Shown in pieces: positions 7,719 through 16,517 of a stretch of DNA of 64,000 nucleotides. The notes below the pieces were generated by a model. The model ran no database searches. It saw only the letters and a list, made by a program, of their open reading frames with translations, and was not told the DNA's origin. Position numbers and translations under genes: made by a program. This DNA is from Micromonospora arida. GTDB lineage: Bacteria; Actinomycetota; Actinomycetes; Mycobacteriales; Micromonosporaceae. The stretch is taken from the NCBI RefSeq assembly GCF_003857035.1, contig NZ_QGSY01000282.1:1-64000 (forward strand), in the 5' to 3' direction. Positions within the stretch are counted from its first letter, which is position 1. Each line of letters begins with the position of its first letter.

Positions 7719-8246
7719 ATGAACCTCGCTGACTCTGCCCATGTCTCGACCGCCGCCCCGCCGCCCTGGGCGATCTGGGCCGCCTACGCCGTCCCGCTCT
7801 GCGTCCTGCCGTCCGCGCTCTGGCGCCTGTCGTTGGTGTTCACCGACGATGCCGTCACACCGTGGTACATGATCTTCTTATCCGCCCTGTCGATGGGACT
7901 GGCCCTGTTGACACTCGGGCTGGTGCACAGGTGGGGACAGCGATTTCCGCCCTGGCTACCCCGCGTTGGAGGCCGCCGCATACCCGCGCGTCCGATCGTG
8001 CGCGTCGCGCTGATCGGCGGCTGGTCGCTGGTCGCCATCTGCGTCTACTTCCTCCTGAACCAGAGGTTCCACTTCGTGCAGAGCACCTGGGTAGGCATCG
8101 GCGACGACGAACCGGTGCACCCGCCTCCCGGCTGGGAAGTGCTCCGCTACTACGCCCCGATGCTCGGGTGGGGACCGCTCGTCATCGCCGTGGCGGCCGA
8201 CTACGGCCGGCGCGCAGCCAATGTTCGAAGAATGGAGAAGCCATGA
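7719..8246 (+). CDS. Hypothetical membrane protein with four predicted helices
   Basis: 175 residues with hydrophobic segments near 17-37 (AIWAAYAVPLCVLPSALW), 50-68 (MIFLSALSMGLALLTLGLV), 94-112 (VALIGGWSLVAICVYFLL) and 144-160 (MLGWGPLVIAVAA). The tail RRAANVRRMEKP is positively charged. I do not recognise the family. The start at 7719 has GGAG upstream. Its stop overlaps the ATG of the secreted protein at 8243 by four bases (ATGA), so the two are co-translated. Confidence 0.7.
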   Translation: MNLADSAHVSTAAPPPWAIWAAYAVPLCVLPSALWRLSLVFTDDAVTPWYMIFLSALSMGLALLTLGLVHRWGQRFPPWLPRVGGRRIPARPIVRVALIGGWSLVAICVYFLLNQRFHFVQSTWVGIGDDEPVHPPPGWEVLRYYAPMLGWGPLVIAVAADYGRRAANVRRMEKP

Positions 8247-8920
8247 CAATCCGCGGGTTGCTTGTCGCCGTACTCAGCGGGGCCGTGGTGCTCGTCGGTG
8301 CCCCGGGATCGGCGCGGGCCGACGACCAGGACCCACCCCAGGTGCCGGCCACGCCGGGTGCGTGGATCGCCGGCATCGGCGGATTCGTCTACGACGAGCC
8401 GGGGACGGTCGGTCATCAGATCCGGTTTGGCGTCCTGGGCTGGGTCGACCGCCACGGGACAGGCCACGGCGTGTTCCGTTTCCGGCACGCGCTGCCCGAC
8501 GGGAGCGTGGTGAGCGAGGGGCACGCCGAGGTGACGTGCGTCAGCATGGTGGGCGACACCGCACTGGTGACCGCCGTCGTCCCGGAAGGCGGCAGCCCGA
8601 TGGTCAACCACGTCTTCATTGTCAAGATCATTGAGGGTGGTCCGGGTCGAGCCGACCAGATCGACGCAGTGGAACAACCTCACCGATGGTGCCGCGCGCC
8701 GCGTCACCGAGGAGATCGCCGACCGGCACGGTCTGACCGTGCCGGTGCCATCGTCTGTGGCGGCGATGGCGGCAGCACCACCTGCGGAGGCAGCGGTTTC
8801 TTCCTGGGGTGGCTCGCCCTCGCCACCGCCTACCGGGACGAGGATCTCGGCCAGTGGCTCGCCTCTGACGACGGGTACGCCGACGAGATCCTGACCCGAC
8901 CCGTCCTGGAGCTGAGCTGA
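8243..8920 (+). CDS. Secreted protein of unknown function, apparently frameshifted twice
   Basis: The open frame of 225 codons starts with a signal peptide (MTIRGLLVAVLSGAVVLVG, then GSARADDQ). A beta-rich part follows (IAGIGGFVYDEPGTVGHQIRFGVLGW and FRFRHALPDGSVVSEGHAEVTC), the layout of small secreted actinobacterial proteins. Between about 8675 and 8750 the annotated frame loses the G/C third-position bias and reads Arg/His-rich, while the +1 frame has strong bias and reads WNNLTDGAARRVTEEI. From about 8765 the original frame is good again (FFLGWLALATAYRDEDLG). This pattern fits two compensating indels. The ORF is unbroken, so it may still be expressed. Confidence 0.6.
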   Translation: MTIRGLLVAVLSGAVVLVGAPGSARADDQDPPQVPATPGAWIAGIGGFVYDEPGTVGHQIRFGVLGWVDRHGTGHGVFRFRHALPDGSVVSEGHAEVTCVSMVGDTALVTAVVPEGGSPMVNHVFIVKIIEGGPGRADQIDAVEQPHRWCRAPRHRGDRRPARSDRAGAIVCGGDGGSTTCGGSGFFLGWLALATAYRDEDLGQWLASDDGYADEILTRPVLELS

Positions 8921-8963
8921 GCAACGCGGCAAGCCCCCGCCGCGCCCGCGTACGCCTTCCCGG

Positions 8964-9917
8964 TCAGAACGTCGCGATCGGGTTGACCGGGCTGCCTGAC
9001 GTGCCGGCGAAGCGGACCGGTGCGATCGCCAGGTGAAAGTCCCACTGGCCAAGCTCGGCAGCCGTCGTCGCGCACGCCTCCAGGTCGCAGTTGTCGAGCA
9101 TCCACAGGCCCATCGCGACGAGGCTCACGGCGTGGACCGGCATCAACACGTCGTCGTACCCCGACGGCTGAACGTCCTGGGGGGTGTCGGCGCCGATCAG
9201 GGCCACCCCCCGTTCGTGCAGCCACGGCAGGCAGGACGCGTGCCAGCCCGCCTGCGTGAAGCCGCTGGCCGCACCGTTCTCGTGCCGGAAACGGCCGTAG
9301 CCGGTCCGCAGGAGTACCGCGTCGCCGGATTGCACCTGCACCCCCTGGCGACGCTCGGTCTCCTCGAGATCGTCGGGATGCACGCCCTCCCCCGGCTCCA
9401 GCCACGGCACGCCGCGGGCCGCGGCAACGTCGAGCAGGACACCACGCGTGATGATCCCGTTCGCGGCCGCCGTGACGGCCGCCCACGCCGAGCCCGTCGA
9501 GGCGTCGACCAACGAGTGCGACCGCCCGTTGTACATCGTGCCGTCCCAGTAGATGTGGCACGGCGAGTCGAGGTGGGTGAGGGTGTTGCCGTGGAACGAG
9601 ATGCCGAGCCGCTCGGACGAGAAGCCCCAGCGCCGGTCGGCGTGGAAGGCGGGCGGCATGTTCTCCGCACCCGGCATGTCGGCGGTGCACGGGCACGTCG
9701 TCGTCGACCGCTCCATGTCTTCCGGTGCGACGACCTCCCACGCGCAGGACACACTCCTGCCGTGCCGCACGGCCCGCGCCGCCGCAAGCCGGACGTCGTC
9801 GGTGATGTGGTTCAGCGTTCCGAGTTCGTCGTCGTCGCCCCACCGCCCCCAGTTGGACAGCGTGTCGAAGTACCCGAGCACTCCGTCCTGGGTCGGCGTC
9901 GGTCGCCCTGCCGTCAT
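8964..9917 (-). CDS. Cyclase-family protein (kynurenine-formamidase-like hydrolase)
   Basis: 317 residues from the ATG at 9917 (MTAGRPTPTQDGVLGYFDTLSNWGRWGDDDELGTLNHI). It carries the metal-binding segment HGNTLTHLDSPCHI of the cyclase (PF04199) family, with GDAVLLRTGYGRFR and GVALIGADTPQD further on. Members hydrolyse amide, lactone or formamide bonds with Mn or Zn; some are isatin hydrolases or kynurenine formamidases. The neighbours do not reveal the substrate. An in-frame start at 9956 lacks support; GAGGAG lies upstream of 9917. Confidence 0.85.
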   Translation of the reverse strand: MTAGRPTPTQDGVLGYFDTLSNWGRWGDDDELGTLNHITDDVRLAAARAVRHGRSVSCAWEVVAPEDMERSTTTCPCTADMPGAENMPPAFHADRRWGFSSERLGISFHGNTLTHLDSPCHIYWDGTMYNGRSHSLVDASTGSAWAAVTAAANGIITRGVLLDVAAARGVPWLEPGEGVHPDDLEETERRQGVQVQSGDAVLLRTGYGRFRHENGAASGFTQAGWHASCLPWLHERGVALIGADTPQDVQPSGYDDVLMPVHAVSLVAMGLWMLDNCDLEACATTAAELGQWDFHLAIAPVRFAGTSGSPVNPIATF

Positions 9918-10028
9918 GTCAGCATCGACTCCTCTGGTCACGCGGTGTCGAGGCACCGCAGGTCAGGGTAGCCGGCCGCTTGATCGTCGGACGGCCGTAG
10001 GCAGCGCAGGTGTGCTGCCGTCGCTGTT

Positions 10029-10916
10029 CTACTCACTGAAATCGGTCACGGAGAGCGCCTCGCCCAGCCGACCGGCGGCCAGGTCGTCGTGGCGGATGAC
10101 GAAACTGCCGTAGTAGTACCCATCGGCCAGCGGAAACCGGGCGAGCGACACCCATTCGCTCGTCAGCCGGTGCTTTTCCTGCTCCACCTGGGAATACCAC
10201 TGCGCCACCGGGACGACGATCTCACCGGCCTTCTCCCGCCCGGCGAGGGTCTGCTCGGCGATATTCCTCATCACCTCGTCGTCGGCATATCCGCCGATAT
10301 CGGCGCTGGCAAGCCCTTCATCGGGCGGCCAGAGGTCGTCGGCCAGCGCACGGAGCTCCTCCAGATGCGGCAGGTCACGCTCCAGGTCACGGGCCAACTG
10401 CTGCTGGAAGGGCGACAGGTCGTCCTCGTCGCCCTCGTCCTCGTCGTCGTGCGTTGTGATCCAAGGGGGCAGTTCCGCGCCAAGTCTCGCGCGGAGGTCG
10501 TACTGCTCGCCGACGAAGGTGGGGAGGCTGGGGTCCTCCGCCACCTCGGTTTCGGTGTCGGCCGGTACGTACACGACGCGCGCGTACCTCCGGTCTCCGG
10601 TGCCACCGGCCAGGTGGTCCTCCGCGTGGTCGAGGAAGAAGAGCAGCGAGCCGTCCGCCGGCAGGCCGAAGCCGTCGACTCTCGGCAACGCCGCACAGTC
10701 GACGGAGAAAATGAACGGCAACGGACCGGCACCGGCGCTCGGCCAGTCCACGCCCACCGGCAGCCGGGGCAGCCCGCCGAACTGCCCGACCGGGGCACCG
10801 CCGGAGCCGCCGCCCAACCGGATCGACAGACGCAGGTGCCCGGTGAACCGGCTGATCTCGTCGTCCGGGATGCTCAACTCGCGCGCGGCACGACCAAACT
10901 GCCCCTGATGATCCAT
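10029..10916 (-). CDS. DUF1963 (YwqG-like) protein
   Basis: 295 residues from the ATG at 10916 (MDHQGQFGRAARELS). The pattern GGLPRLPVGVDWPSAGAGPLPFIFSVDCAALP followed by LLFFLDHAEDH and ARVVYVP is characteristic of DUF1963/YwqG. An acidic linker (THDDEDEGDEDDLSPF) sits in the middle. The function of the family is not established; members are cytoplasmic and often found near polymorphic toxin systems or as orphans. In-frame starts exist at 10934 and further upstream; none has a clear ribosome-binding site. Confidence 0.75.
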   Translation of the reverse strand: MDHQGQFGRAARELSIPDDEISRFTGHLRLSIRLGGGSGGAPVGQFGGLPRLPVGVDWPSAGAGPLPFIFSVDCAALPRVDGFGLPADGSLLFFLDHAEDHLAGGTGDRRYARVVYVPADTETEVAEDPSLPTFVGEQYDLRARLGAELPPWITTHDDEDEGDEDDLSPFQQQLARDLERDLPHLEELRALADDLWPPDEGLASADIGGYADDEVMRNIAEQTLAGREKAGEIVVPVAQWYSQVEQEKHRLTSEWVSLARFPLADGYYYGSFVIRHDDLAAGRLGEALSVTDFSE

Positions 10917-11068
10917 GGGCCAGCATGATGCCATGAGGACATCGATGTGAGGACGAACCCGGCGACCGGGGGCGCCGGAGGCTGTGTCCGACCTCGACCA
11001 GACATCCGTCCGGGTCGCGCTGGTCGCGGTGGCCCCGCCCCCCGCCGGCCACACCAGATACAGCCCAC

Positions 11069-11137
11069 CTTTGCTCTGCACCCGCCCATGCGCCAGTTAC
11101 GGACCGTGCCTGGTGCATGGGCGGGTGCAGAGCAAAG
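11069..11137. repeat. Perfect 23-bp inverted repeat (REP-like hairpin)
   Basis: Arms 11069-11091 and 11115-11137 are exact reverse complements (left arm begins CTTTGCTCTGCACCCGCCC), with a 23-nt spacer that can itself pair partly. The element stands alone in the 371-bp gap between the divergent DUF1963 and amidohydrolase genes. Its length and lack of a T-tract differ from the terminators elsewhere in the window. It may belong to a dispersed repeat family, which only a genome search can show. The rest of the gap holds nothing I can name. Confidence 0.8.
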
Positions 11138-11287
11138 GGCGGATTCCCGGCGCGGAACACCATGCGGCGGGCCGCTAACCCGGCTGGGGGACGAGACATC
11201 GCCCTGGCGAGGGAGGCTGCGCGCGCTCGGCGGTGCGATGGTCAGGCCATGACCGGTGGTAACTGCGCCGAGCGGGGGTGGGCTGGG

Positions 11288-12475
11288 ATGACGATGACGA
11301 AACATGCGGTCCGGGTGGCCCGGATGTTCGACGGCGAACGGCTCGTGGACGGTGGGGCGCTGGTCCTGCTCGACGGCGGACGCATCGCCGACGTGCGCCG
11401 GGACAGGGCTGCGGTGCCGGAGGGCTGGCCGGTGCGCGACGAGCCGAACGGCACCCTGCTACCCGGCTTGGTGGACGCACACGTACACCTCTGTGCCGAC
11501 GCCGGACCGGACGCGCTCGGTCGGCTCGCCGAGCAGCGCGAGGCGGGCCTCGACGCGGTCGTCGAGGCGTCACTGCGCAAACATCTGGCCGCTGGCGTGA
11601 CGACGGTCCGGGACCTGGGCGACCGGCGAGGCGCGGTGCTGCGCTGGCGGGATCGGCGGGTGCGGGACGACCTACCAACGGTGGTGGGGTCCGGCGCACC
11701 GCTCACCAGCGTCGGCGGGCACTGCTGGTCGTTGGGAGGTGAGGCGAGCGGTGTCGACGGGGTTCGCGAGGCCGTACGTCTGCGGGCGGCGGCGGGTGCC
11801 GATCTGGTGAAGGTCATGGCCAGCGGTGGGGTGTTCACCCCGGGCACCGACACCACGAGGCCGCAGTTCACCGACGAGGAGCTGACCGCCGCACTGGCGC
11901 AGGCCCACGATCTGGACCTGCCGGTGACCGCGCACGCGCTCAGCGCGGTCGAGCAGGCGCTGCGCGTCGGTGTGGACGGCATCGAGCACTGCACCTGCGT
12001 CACCGTGACCGGCGCTCGTGTTCCCGCTGAGCTCGCGGACCGACTGGCCGCTTCCGGGGTGGCGGTCTGTGCCACGCTCGGCACCGACCCGGCCGTGGTC
12101 ACGCCACCGGAGGTGGTGGAGATGGCGGCGCGGGCCGGGCTCAGCGAGGCAGCGCTGCGCGAGGGCGTTGCCACCCTGCACCGGGCCGGGGTCCGCCTGG
12201 TGGCCGGTTCGGACGCGGGCCTCGGCCCTGCGAAGCCGCACGGGATCCTGCCCGAGACGCTCGTCGAGTACGTGGCCTGCGGCATTCCCGCCACCGTCGC
12301 CCTCGCCGCGGCCACGTCGGTCGGCGCCGAGGTGTGTGGCCTGGGGCGACGCAAGGGCCGGGTCCGCCCCGGGTTCGAGGCCGACCTGTTGATCGTGGAC
12401 GGCGACCCGACGAGCGACATAACGGTGTTGCGCCGCCCGCTCGCGGTGTACCGCGCCGGTGTGCCGGTGAGATGA
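11288..12475 (+). CDS. Metal-dependent amidohydrolase (prolidase/imidazolonepropionase-like)
   Basis: 395 residues from the ATG at 11288 (MTMTKHAVRVARMFDGERLVDGGALVLLDGGRIADV). The amidohydrolase TIM-barrel signature is complete: DAHVHL metal site, KVMASGG with the bridging Lys, VTAHALSA and GIEHCT for the beta-strand 5/6 histidines, and VAGSDAGLG with the catalytic Asp. The C-terminal strand KGRVRPGFEADLLIVDGDP completes the composite domain. It is probably a cytoplasmic dipeptidase or lactam hydrolase; the substrate is unknown. The longer frame from 11117 runs through the upstream repeat and is not credible. Confidence 0.87.
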   Translation: MTMTKHAVRVARMFDGERLVDGGALVLLDGGRIADVRRDRAAVPEGWPVRDEPNGTLLPGLVDAHVHLCADAGPDALGRLAEQREAGLDAVVEASLRKHLAAGVTTVRDLGDRRGAVLRWRDRRVRDDLPTVVGSGAPLTSVGGHCWSLGGEASGVDGVREAVRLRAAAGADLVKVMASGGVFTPGTDTTRPQFTDEELTAALAQAHDLDLPVTAHALSAVEQALRVGVDGIEHCTCVTVTGARVPAELADRLAASGVAVCATLGTDPAVVTPPEVVEMAARAGLSEAALREGVATLHRAGVRLVAGSDAGLGPAKPHGILPETLVEYVACGIPATVALAAATSVGAEVCGLGRRKGRVRPGFEADLLIVDGDPTSDITVLRRPLAVYRAGVPVR

Positions 12476-12479
12476 AGGG

Positions 12480-12914
12480 TCAGGATGCGCGGAGCTGCTC
12501 GCGGACCCAGGCCCGGTCGGGGTTCACGACAGCCTGATCGCCGAGCACGACGGTGGGCACTGTCTCGTTGCCGTCGGCTACCGCCCGGACGGCGGCGGCA
12601 GCGGCCGGGTCGCGCCAGATGTCCACCCAGTGCGCCCGCCGGGCGAGCCGGCCGAGGGAGAACCGCAGCCGCAGGCAGTAGTGACAGCCGGGACGCCAGT
12701 ACACGATCGGCCGGCCGTCCACCGCGCTGGCCCGTTGCGCCTCGGCGGCGCCCATCGAGCGGGGGAAGGCCCACGGCGACAGCAGCAGCGCCAACGCCAG
12801 GAAGACCAGCAACTCGACGCCGCCGACGACGGGCAGACCGGCGGCCAGTTGCGTCACCGCCACCAGCACGCCGCACGCCGCCATCAGGATCGCCAGAACC
12901 CATCGTCGCAGCAC
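12480..12914 (-). CDS. Membrane-anchored glutaredoxin (mycoredoxin-like)
   Basis: 144 residues from a GTG start. Two hydrophobic N-terminal segments (LAILMAACGVLVAVTQLAAG and ELLVFLALALLLSPWAF) are followed by a glutaredoxin fold with active site YWRPGCHYCLRLR, cis-Pro region ETVPTVVLGD and the end helix DRAWVREQLRAS. The CxxC and WRPGCxYC context resemble actinobacterial mycoredoxins, which reduce mycothiol mixed disulfides; the membrane anchor would place it at the inner face. It converges with the amidohydrolase gene, whose stop is only 4 bp away. Confidence 0.85.
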   Translation of the reverse strand: MLRRWVLAILMAACGVLVAVTQLAAGLPVVGGVELLVFLALALLLSPWAFPRSMGAAEAQRASAVDGRPIVYWRPGCHYCLRLRFSLGRLARRAHWVDIWRDPAAAAAVRAVADGNETVPTVVLGDQAVVNPDRAWVREQLRAS

Positions 12915-12978
12915 GCCGAGGACCCTACCCCCAGGTACGCGATGGCGCTCTTCCGGCCAGGTCGGCGGCCATCAAGCC

Positions 12979-13007
12979 TTGACATGTATCGATGTTAACG
13001 CCAACAT
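12979..13007 (+). promoter_or_regulatory. Promoter with LacI-type operator before the GH43 gene
   Basis: TTGACA (12979-12984), 17 bp, then CAACAT (13002-13007). The palindrome ATGTTAACGCCAACAT (12992-13007) overlaps the -10. Its core TGTTRRCGYYAACA has the central CG typical of LacI-family operators and recurs exactly at 52162-52175, before the other glycosidase locus. No LacI gene is in the window. Confidence 0.6.
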
Positions 13008-13172
13008 GAACTCCGCCACCTGGTAGCAACGCCACCGTCACATTCCCAGCCCTTCGCGCTTCTCCCCCGGTCCTGCCCGACGCCACCGCTCGACGTCGAC
13101 CGGACCGGCCATGGCATCGCGGCGGCGCTACAGGTGCTGGTCAATGGCCGTTCCCAATCTCGCGGAGGACAC

Positions 13173-14687
13173 ATGCCGCTGCCATTCCCTCGAACCGACC
13201 CGAACACCCGTCGGGCCGTCCGCCGGGGGTCTGCCGGCCACGGTGTCCCTCGACGTCTGCGGTCGGCGCTGGCCGCGGCGCTGGTGGTGCTGGCCGTGTC
13301 GGCCGGCCTGCCCGCGGCCGCGCCGGCGCACGCCGCGCCAGCCGTCAACTTCACCAACCCGTTGGTGAACCAGCGGGCCGACCCGCACATCTTCCGGCAC
13401 ACCGACGGCTACTACTACCTGACCGCTACGGTGCCGCAGTACGACCGGATCGTGCTGCGCCGGGCGACCACCCTGCAGGGGTTGGCAACGGCCGCGGAGA
13501 CGACGATCTGGAGCCGTCACACCAGCGGAGAGATGGGCGCCCACATCTGGGCGCCGGAGATCCACTTCATCAACAACCGGTGGTACGTCTACTTCGCCGC
13601 GGGCCGGACCGACGACGTGTGGCGGATCCGGATGTACGTGTTGGAGAACGCCAACGCGAATCCGCTGACCGGTCTGTGGACGGAACGCGGCCGGATCACG
13701 ACACCCTGGGACACCTTCAGCCTGGACGCCTCGACCTTCGTCGCCAACGGAGTGCGCTATCTGACCTGGGCACAGCAGGAGCCGTCGATCGGAAACAACT
13801 CCAACGTCTACCTCGCCCGAATGGGTGCCAACCCGTGGCAGATCACCGGCACCGTGACCCGACTCGTCGTGCCGACGTACGACTGGGAGACCCGCGGTTA
13901 CCGGGTTGCCGAGGGACCGGCGGTAATCCAACGAAACGGCCGGATCTTCCTGACCTACTCGGCCAGTGCCACGGACGCCAACTACTGCCTCGGGATGCTG
14001 AGCGCCTCCGCCAGCGCGAACCTGCTCGACGCCGCTTCCTGGAGCAAGAGCCCCAGCCCGGTGTTCGCCAGCAACGCGGCCACCGGCCAGTACGGCCCCG
14101 GCCACAACTCGTTCACCGTCTCCGAGGACGGGCAGAGTGACGTCCTCGTCTACCACGACCGGAACTACCGCGACATCACCGGCGATCCGCTCAACGACCC
14201 GAACCGACGCACCCGGCTACAGAAGGTGTACTGGAACGCCGACGGCACCCCGAACTTCGGCATCCCGGTGCCCGACGGGGTCACACCGGTGCGGCTGCGG
14301 TCCCATGACCAGGCCGGCAGCTTCATCCGGCACTACGACTACCGGGCACGGATCGAGCCGAACGTGACCAACCTGGCCGACTCCCAGTTCCGCATCGTCA
14401 CCGGCCTCGCTGGCGGCGGTTCGGTGTCGCTGGAGTCGACCAACTTCCCCGGTTACTACCTACGCCACCGGGGCTACGCCCTGTACGTGGAGAAGAACGA
14501 CGGCTCGGCGCTGTTCGGCGGCGACGCGAGCTTCCGTCGTCAAGCCGGCCTCGCCGACAGCGCCGGGATCTCCCTGGAGTCGCAGAACTTCCCGGGCCGC
14601 CACGTGCGCCACCGCGACGGACTGCTCTACATCGAGGCGGTCACTTCGAGCGCCGAGCGCGCCTCGGCCACCTTCCACCTCGAGTAG
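13173..14687 (+). CDS. Secreted GH43-family arabinanase/xylosidase with AbfB domain
   Basis: 504 residues from the ATG at 13173, with GGAGG 5 nt before it. A long Arg-rich signal peptide ends in PAAAPAHAAPAV. The five-bladed propeller of family 43 starts at NPLVNQRADPHIFRHTDGYYYL (base Asp near residue 70), continues with GAHIWAPEIHFINNRWYVYFAAG and the acid Glu in VAEGPAVIQRNGRIFLTYS, and ends with GPGHNSFTV. From about residue 378 an AbfB/CBM42-like beta-trefoil follows (SFIRHYDYRARIEPN, NFPGYYLRHRGYALYVEKND, NFPGRHVRHRDGLLYIE), which binds arabinose side chains. It should act on arabinan or arabinoxylan outside the cell. A LacI-type operator overlaps its promoter. Confidence 0.9.
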   Translation: MPLPFPRTDPNTRRAVRRGSAGHGVPRRLRSALAAALVVLAVSAGLPAAAPAHAAPAVNFTNPLVNQRADPHIFRHTDGYYYLTATVPQYDRIVLRRATTLQGLATAAETTIWSRHTSGEMGAHIWAPEIHFINNRWYVYFAAGRTDDVWRIRMYVLENANANPLTGLWTERGRITTPWDTFSLDASTFVANGVRYLTWAQQEPSIGNNSNVYLARMGANPWQITGTVTRLVVPTYDWETRGYRVAEGPAVIQRNGRIFLTYSASATDANYCLGMLSASASANLLDAASWSKSPSPVFASNAATGQYGPGHNSFTVSEDGQSDVLVYHDRNYRDITGDPLNDPNRRTRLQKVYWNADGTPNFGIPVPDGVTPVRLRSHDQAGSFIRHYDYRARIEPNVTNLADSQFRIVTGLAGGGSVSLESTNFPGYYLRHRGYALYVEKNDGSALFGGDASFRRQAGLADSAGISLESQNFPGRHVRHRDGLLYIEAVTSSAERASATFHLE

Positions 14688-14748
14688 GTACCGCGGTCGT
14701 CGACACCCGTCCAGGTTCGCCCGGAGCCCATTCCAGCCAGGAGGAGCC

Positions 14749-16407
14749 ATGCCCTTCAGCATCACCAGAAGACCGTCCAGCGGCGGATCGATTTGTCGCG
14801 GCCGGCGTACGGGCCTGGTGTTCGCCATGATCACCACGCTGGTCGGCACGGCCGGTGCCACTCTGGTCGGCGCACCGCCGGCAGCGGCGGCGAGCATCGA
14901 CACCAACGCCTACTACGTCCTGGTCAATCGGAACAGCGGCAAGGTCCTCGACGTCCGGGACACCTCGACGTCAGACGGCGCAGTGATCCAGCAGTGGTCC
15001 CGTAACGACGGCGCGTGGCAACAGTTCCAGTTCGTCTCGTCCGGCGGCGGCTACTACCGCCTCAAGGCCCGGCACAGCGGCAAGGTCGTCGACCTCTGGG
15101 AGTGGAACACCGCCGACGGCGCCGAGTACCGCCAGTGGTCCGATCTCAACGGCACCAACCAGCAGTTCCAGGTCCTCGACTCCGACGGCGGCTACGTCCG
15201 GCTGATCAACCGCCACTCCGCCAAGGCACTTGAGGTCTGGGAGCGGTCCACCGCCGACGGGGGCCGGATCAGTCAGTACGCCGACCTCAACGGCCCGAAC
15301 CAGCAGTGGCAGCTGGTCGCGGTAGGTGGCGGCAGCACGCCACCGACCACCGGCTGTGGCAGCGGGTCGAGCAACGCCGAGGCCGTACTGAGCGGGAGCA
15401 CCTGGACGGCCCGCAATGGCTCGTCGACGGTCTACTCGGGCGCGGACATGCTGTCGGCGATGCAGGCGGCGGTCAACTCGCTCTCGGCGGGCCGTACGTC
15501 GAAGCAGCGGGTGGTGGTTCGCGGCTCCGGCTCGATGAGCGCGGGTTCGCGGTTGTCGCTGCCGTCGTACACGACCCTGGCCGTCTGCGGCACGATCAAC
15601 GTGACCGGGTCGGGTTCGGGTGACCAGGCGCCGGTGTACTCGCGGGGCACCACGGACGTCGAGGTGCAGAACCTCACGCTGACCGGTGCGCCGTTGTACG
15701 GGATCTTCATGCGCAACGTGAACAACCTGACTCTCGGGCAGATCGACATGCGGCTCTCCGCCGGTCTGGGCGTACGCATCGACAACCACGGTGGAGATCG
15801 AGCGGTCAAGGTGCGCAACGTCCGCATCGACAACGTGTACGTGTCGGGGACCGGCACCCACGGGGTGGAGACGTACGGCGTGGACGGTCTGACGATCGGC
15901 ACGGTCACGGCCCGGAACACCCGGGACTCCGGCCTGCTGCTCAATGACACGATCAACGCCACTGTGGGCACCGTCGACGCGCAGGGCGCCGGGGCCGGGA
16001 CCGGGTACGCCGCGTTCCGGATGGCCAACCGCAACGGCCGGGTGGGCAACTCGTACCCGACCAACATCCGGGTCGGAACCGTGCTCGCGTCCGGCGGTGG
16101 TCGGGGAATCTTCTGCGTGTCGGAGTCCGGTGGCGCGGTCATCGACCGGGTGACGATCTCCAACACGGGGAACAACTCGATTCTGGTGGAGAACTGCTAC
16201 AACGTCGTGATCGCCGGGGTGTCCGGGACGGTGACGGGCGGCGGCGAGGTGCGGATCGCGGCCCGGAGCGAGTTCCCGATCTCCTCCGGCATCCGATTCC
16301 AGAATCTGACCGTCAGCGGCACCAACATCACCCAGAGCCCGTGCGGTGGAGCGAACAACACGATCAGCAACGTCACGCGGGTCAACTCGACGCTGACGTG
16401 GTGTTGA
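14749..16407 (+). CDS. Secreted ricin-B-lectin / right-handed beta-helix protein (pectate-lyase-like)
   Basis: 552 residues, with AGGAGG close to the ATG. A signal peptide ending PPAAAASID is followed by a ricin-type beta-trefoil (CBM13) with three repeats carrying NSGKVLDV, HSGKVVDLWE and HSAKALEVWE, each with a Q-x-W turn. After a Gly/Ser/Thr linker, residues ~205-552 form a parallel beta-helix (VEVQNLTLTGAPLYGIFMRNVNNLTLGQIDM and repeated xGTVxAxNT rungs), as in polysaccharide lyases or polygalacturonases. The exact lyase or hydrolase family is not clear and no catalytic residues are identified. It lies 61 bp behind the GH43 gene and is probably co-transcribed. Confidence 0.82.
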   Translation: MPFSITRRPSSGGSICRGRRTGLVFAMITTLVGTAGATLVGAPPAAAASIDTNAYYVLVNRNSGKVLDVRDTSTSDGAVIQQWSRNDGAWQQFQFVSSGGGYYRLKARHSGKVVDLWEWNTADGAEYRQWSDLNGTNQQFQVLDSDGGYVRLINRHSAKALEVWERSTADGGRISQYADLNGPNQQWQLVAVGGGSTPPTTGCGSGSSNAEAVLSGSTWTARNGSSTVYSGADMLSAMQAAVNSLSAGRTSKQRVVVRGSGSMSAGSRLSLPSYTTLAVCGTINVTGSGSGDQAPVYSRGTTDVEVQNLTLTGAPLYGIFMRNVNNLTLGQIDMRLSAGLGVRIDNHGGDRAVKVRNVRIDNVYVSGTGTHGVETYGVDGLTIGTVTARNTRDSGLLLNDTINATVGTVDAQGAGAGTGYAAFRMANRNGRVGNSYPTNIRVGTVLASGGGRGIFCVSESGGAVIDRVTISNTGNNSILVENCYNVVIAGVSGTVTGGGEVRIAARSEFPISSGIRFQNLTVSGTNITQSPCGGANNTISNVTRVNSTLTWC

Positions 16408-16414
16408 CCCGGTG

Positions 16415-16448
16415 CGGAGCGGCCGCCCGTATCGGGGCGGCCGCTCCG
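16415..16448 (+). terminator. Strong hairpin terminator after the beta-helix gene
   Basis: CGGAGCGGCCGCCC (16415-16428) and GGGCGGCCGCTCCG (16435-16448) form a perfect 14-bp stem with a 6-nt loop, starting 8 nt after the stop codon. There is no T-tract. Confidence 0.8.
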
Positions 16449-16517
16449 AGCCGGATCGCGCCAGCCCGGACCGGTAGCGGGGTTTCGTCCGCTGGCGCTT
16501 GCGGGTAGCGATGGCCC

